Source: CAZHZT01 sp964537285 (lineage in GTDB: Bacteria; Bacteroidota; Bacteroidia; Chitinophagales; Saprospiraceae). Taken from it: 5,186 nucleotides of DNA. The notes beneath the pieces are model-generated. The model was not told where the DNA came from. It was given only the letters and a program-made list of their open reading frames with translations, and searched no databases. The position numbers were made by a program, and so were the translations under genes. Shown piece after piece: positions 5,167 to 5,186 of the stretch. The DNA lies in contig CAZHZT010000210.1 in the NCBI GenBank assembly GCA_964537285.1, forward strand, positions 1 through 5,186, written 5' to 3'. Position 1 is the stretch's first letter. Each line of letters starts with the position of its first letter.

Positions 5167-5186
5167 CTTTAGTTTATCCAATAACT

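Larger units (their letters stand above)
4915..5186. other. Gene-free repeat cluster at the right edge
   Basis: This stretch holds three inverted-repeat structures in a row, annotated separately, and no credible gene. The longest open frame here (4951-5148, minus strand) runs straight through the repeats. Only about 20 bases at the right edge (5167-5186) and about 40 near 4915-4954 are unassigned. Confidence 0.7.

Noticed and set aside
1..5186. CRISPR array or transposase gene
   Set aside because: No regularly spaced short direct repeats and no transposase or integrase motif occur on either strand; the two long repeat copies are 5 kb apart.

Overview
The window looks like chromosomal DNA of a Bacteroidota bacterium, probably from the Saprospiraceae/Lewinella side of the phylum (the family is an inference). 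The reasons are an AT-rich background, A-rich translation starts without clear Shine-Dalgarno sites, an ECF sigma factor followed by a PorT-like outer-membrane barrel, a lipoprotein with an acidic +3/+4 export-like signal, and long palindromic dispersed repeats. No rRNA, tRNA, CRISPR array, transposase or integrase is visible.

Layout. Bases 1-88 are half of a very large hairpin repeat. Bases 89-338 carry no convincing gene. A small two-helix membrane protein gene (339-557, +) runs head-on, with a 2-bp gap, into a minus-strand operon. That operon is an ECF sigma factor (2011-2583) and, overlapping it by 31 bp, a 493-residue protein (560-2041). The second protein joins a cytoplasmic anti-sigma-like tail, one inner-membrane helix, a long Asn/Ser-rich linker and a C-terminal eight-strand outer-membrane beta-barrel. 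Upstream of the sigma gene lie a 105-nt inverted repeat and an AT-rich hairpin that probably terminates the next gene. That gene, also on the minus strand (2907-4700), encodes a large multi-domain lipoprotein. Its upstream region holds an 18-bp palindrome and a bidirectional terminator-like hairpin. Bases 4915-5186 are almost entirely repeats: a second copy of the large hairpin repeat, cut off exactly where a different 89-nt inverted repeat begins.

How the genes may work together. The sigma factor and the membrane-crossing protein form a credible one-operon signalling pair. The barrel would sense the outer membrane or outside, the linker would cross the periplasm, and the N-terminal tail would hold or release the sigma factor. 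This architecture matches what has been described (from memory) in Bacteroides thetaiotaomicron as dual membrane-spanning anti-sigma factors. A run of eight G in the linker-coding part could switch off the barrel by slippage while leaving the anti-sigma and membrane segments intact. The lipoprotein is a possible but unproven regulon member; it has its own upstream region and a likely terminator separating it from the sigma operon.
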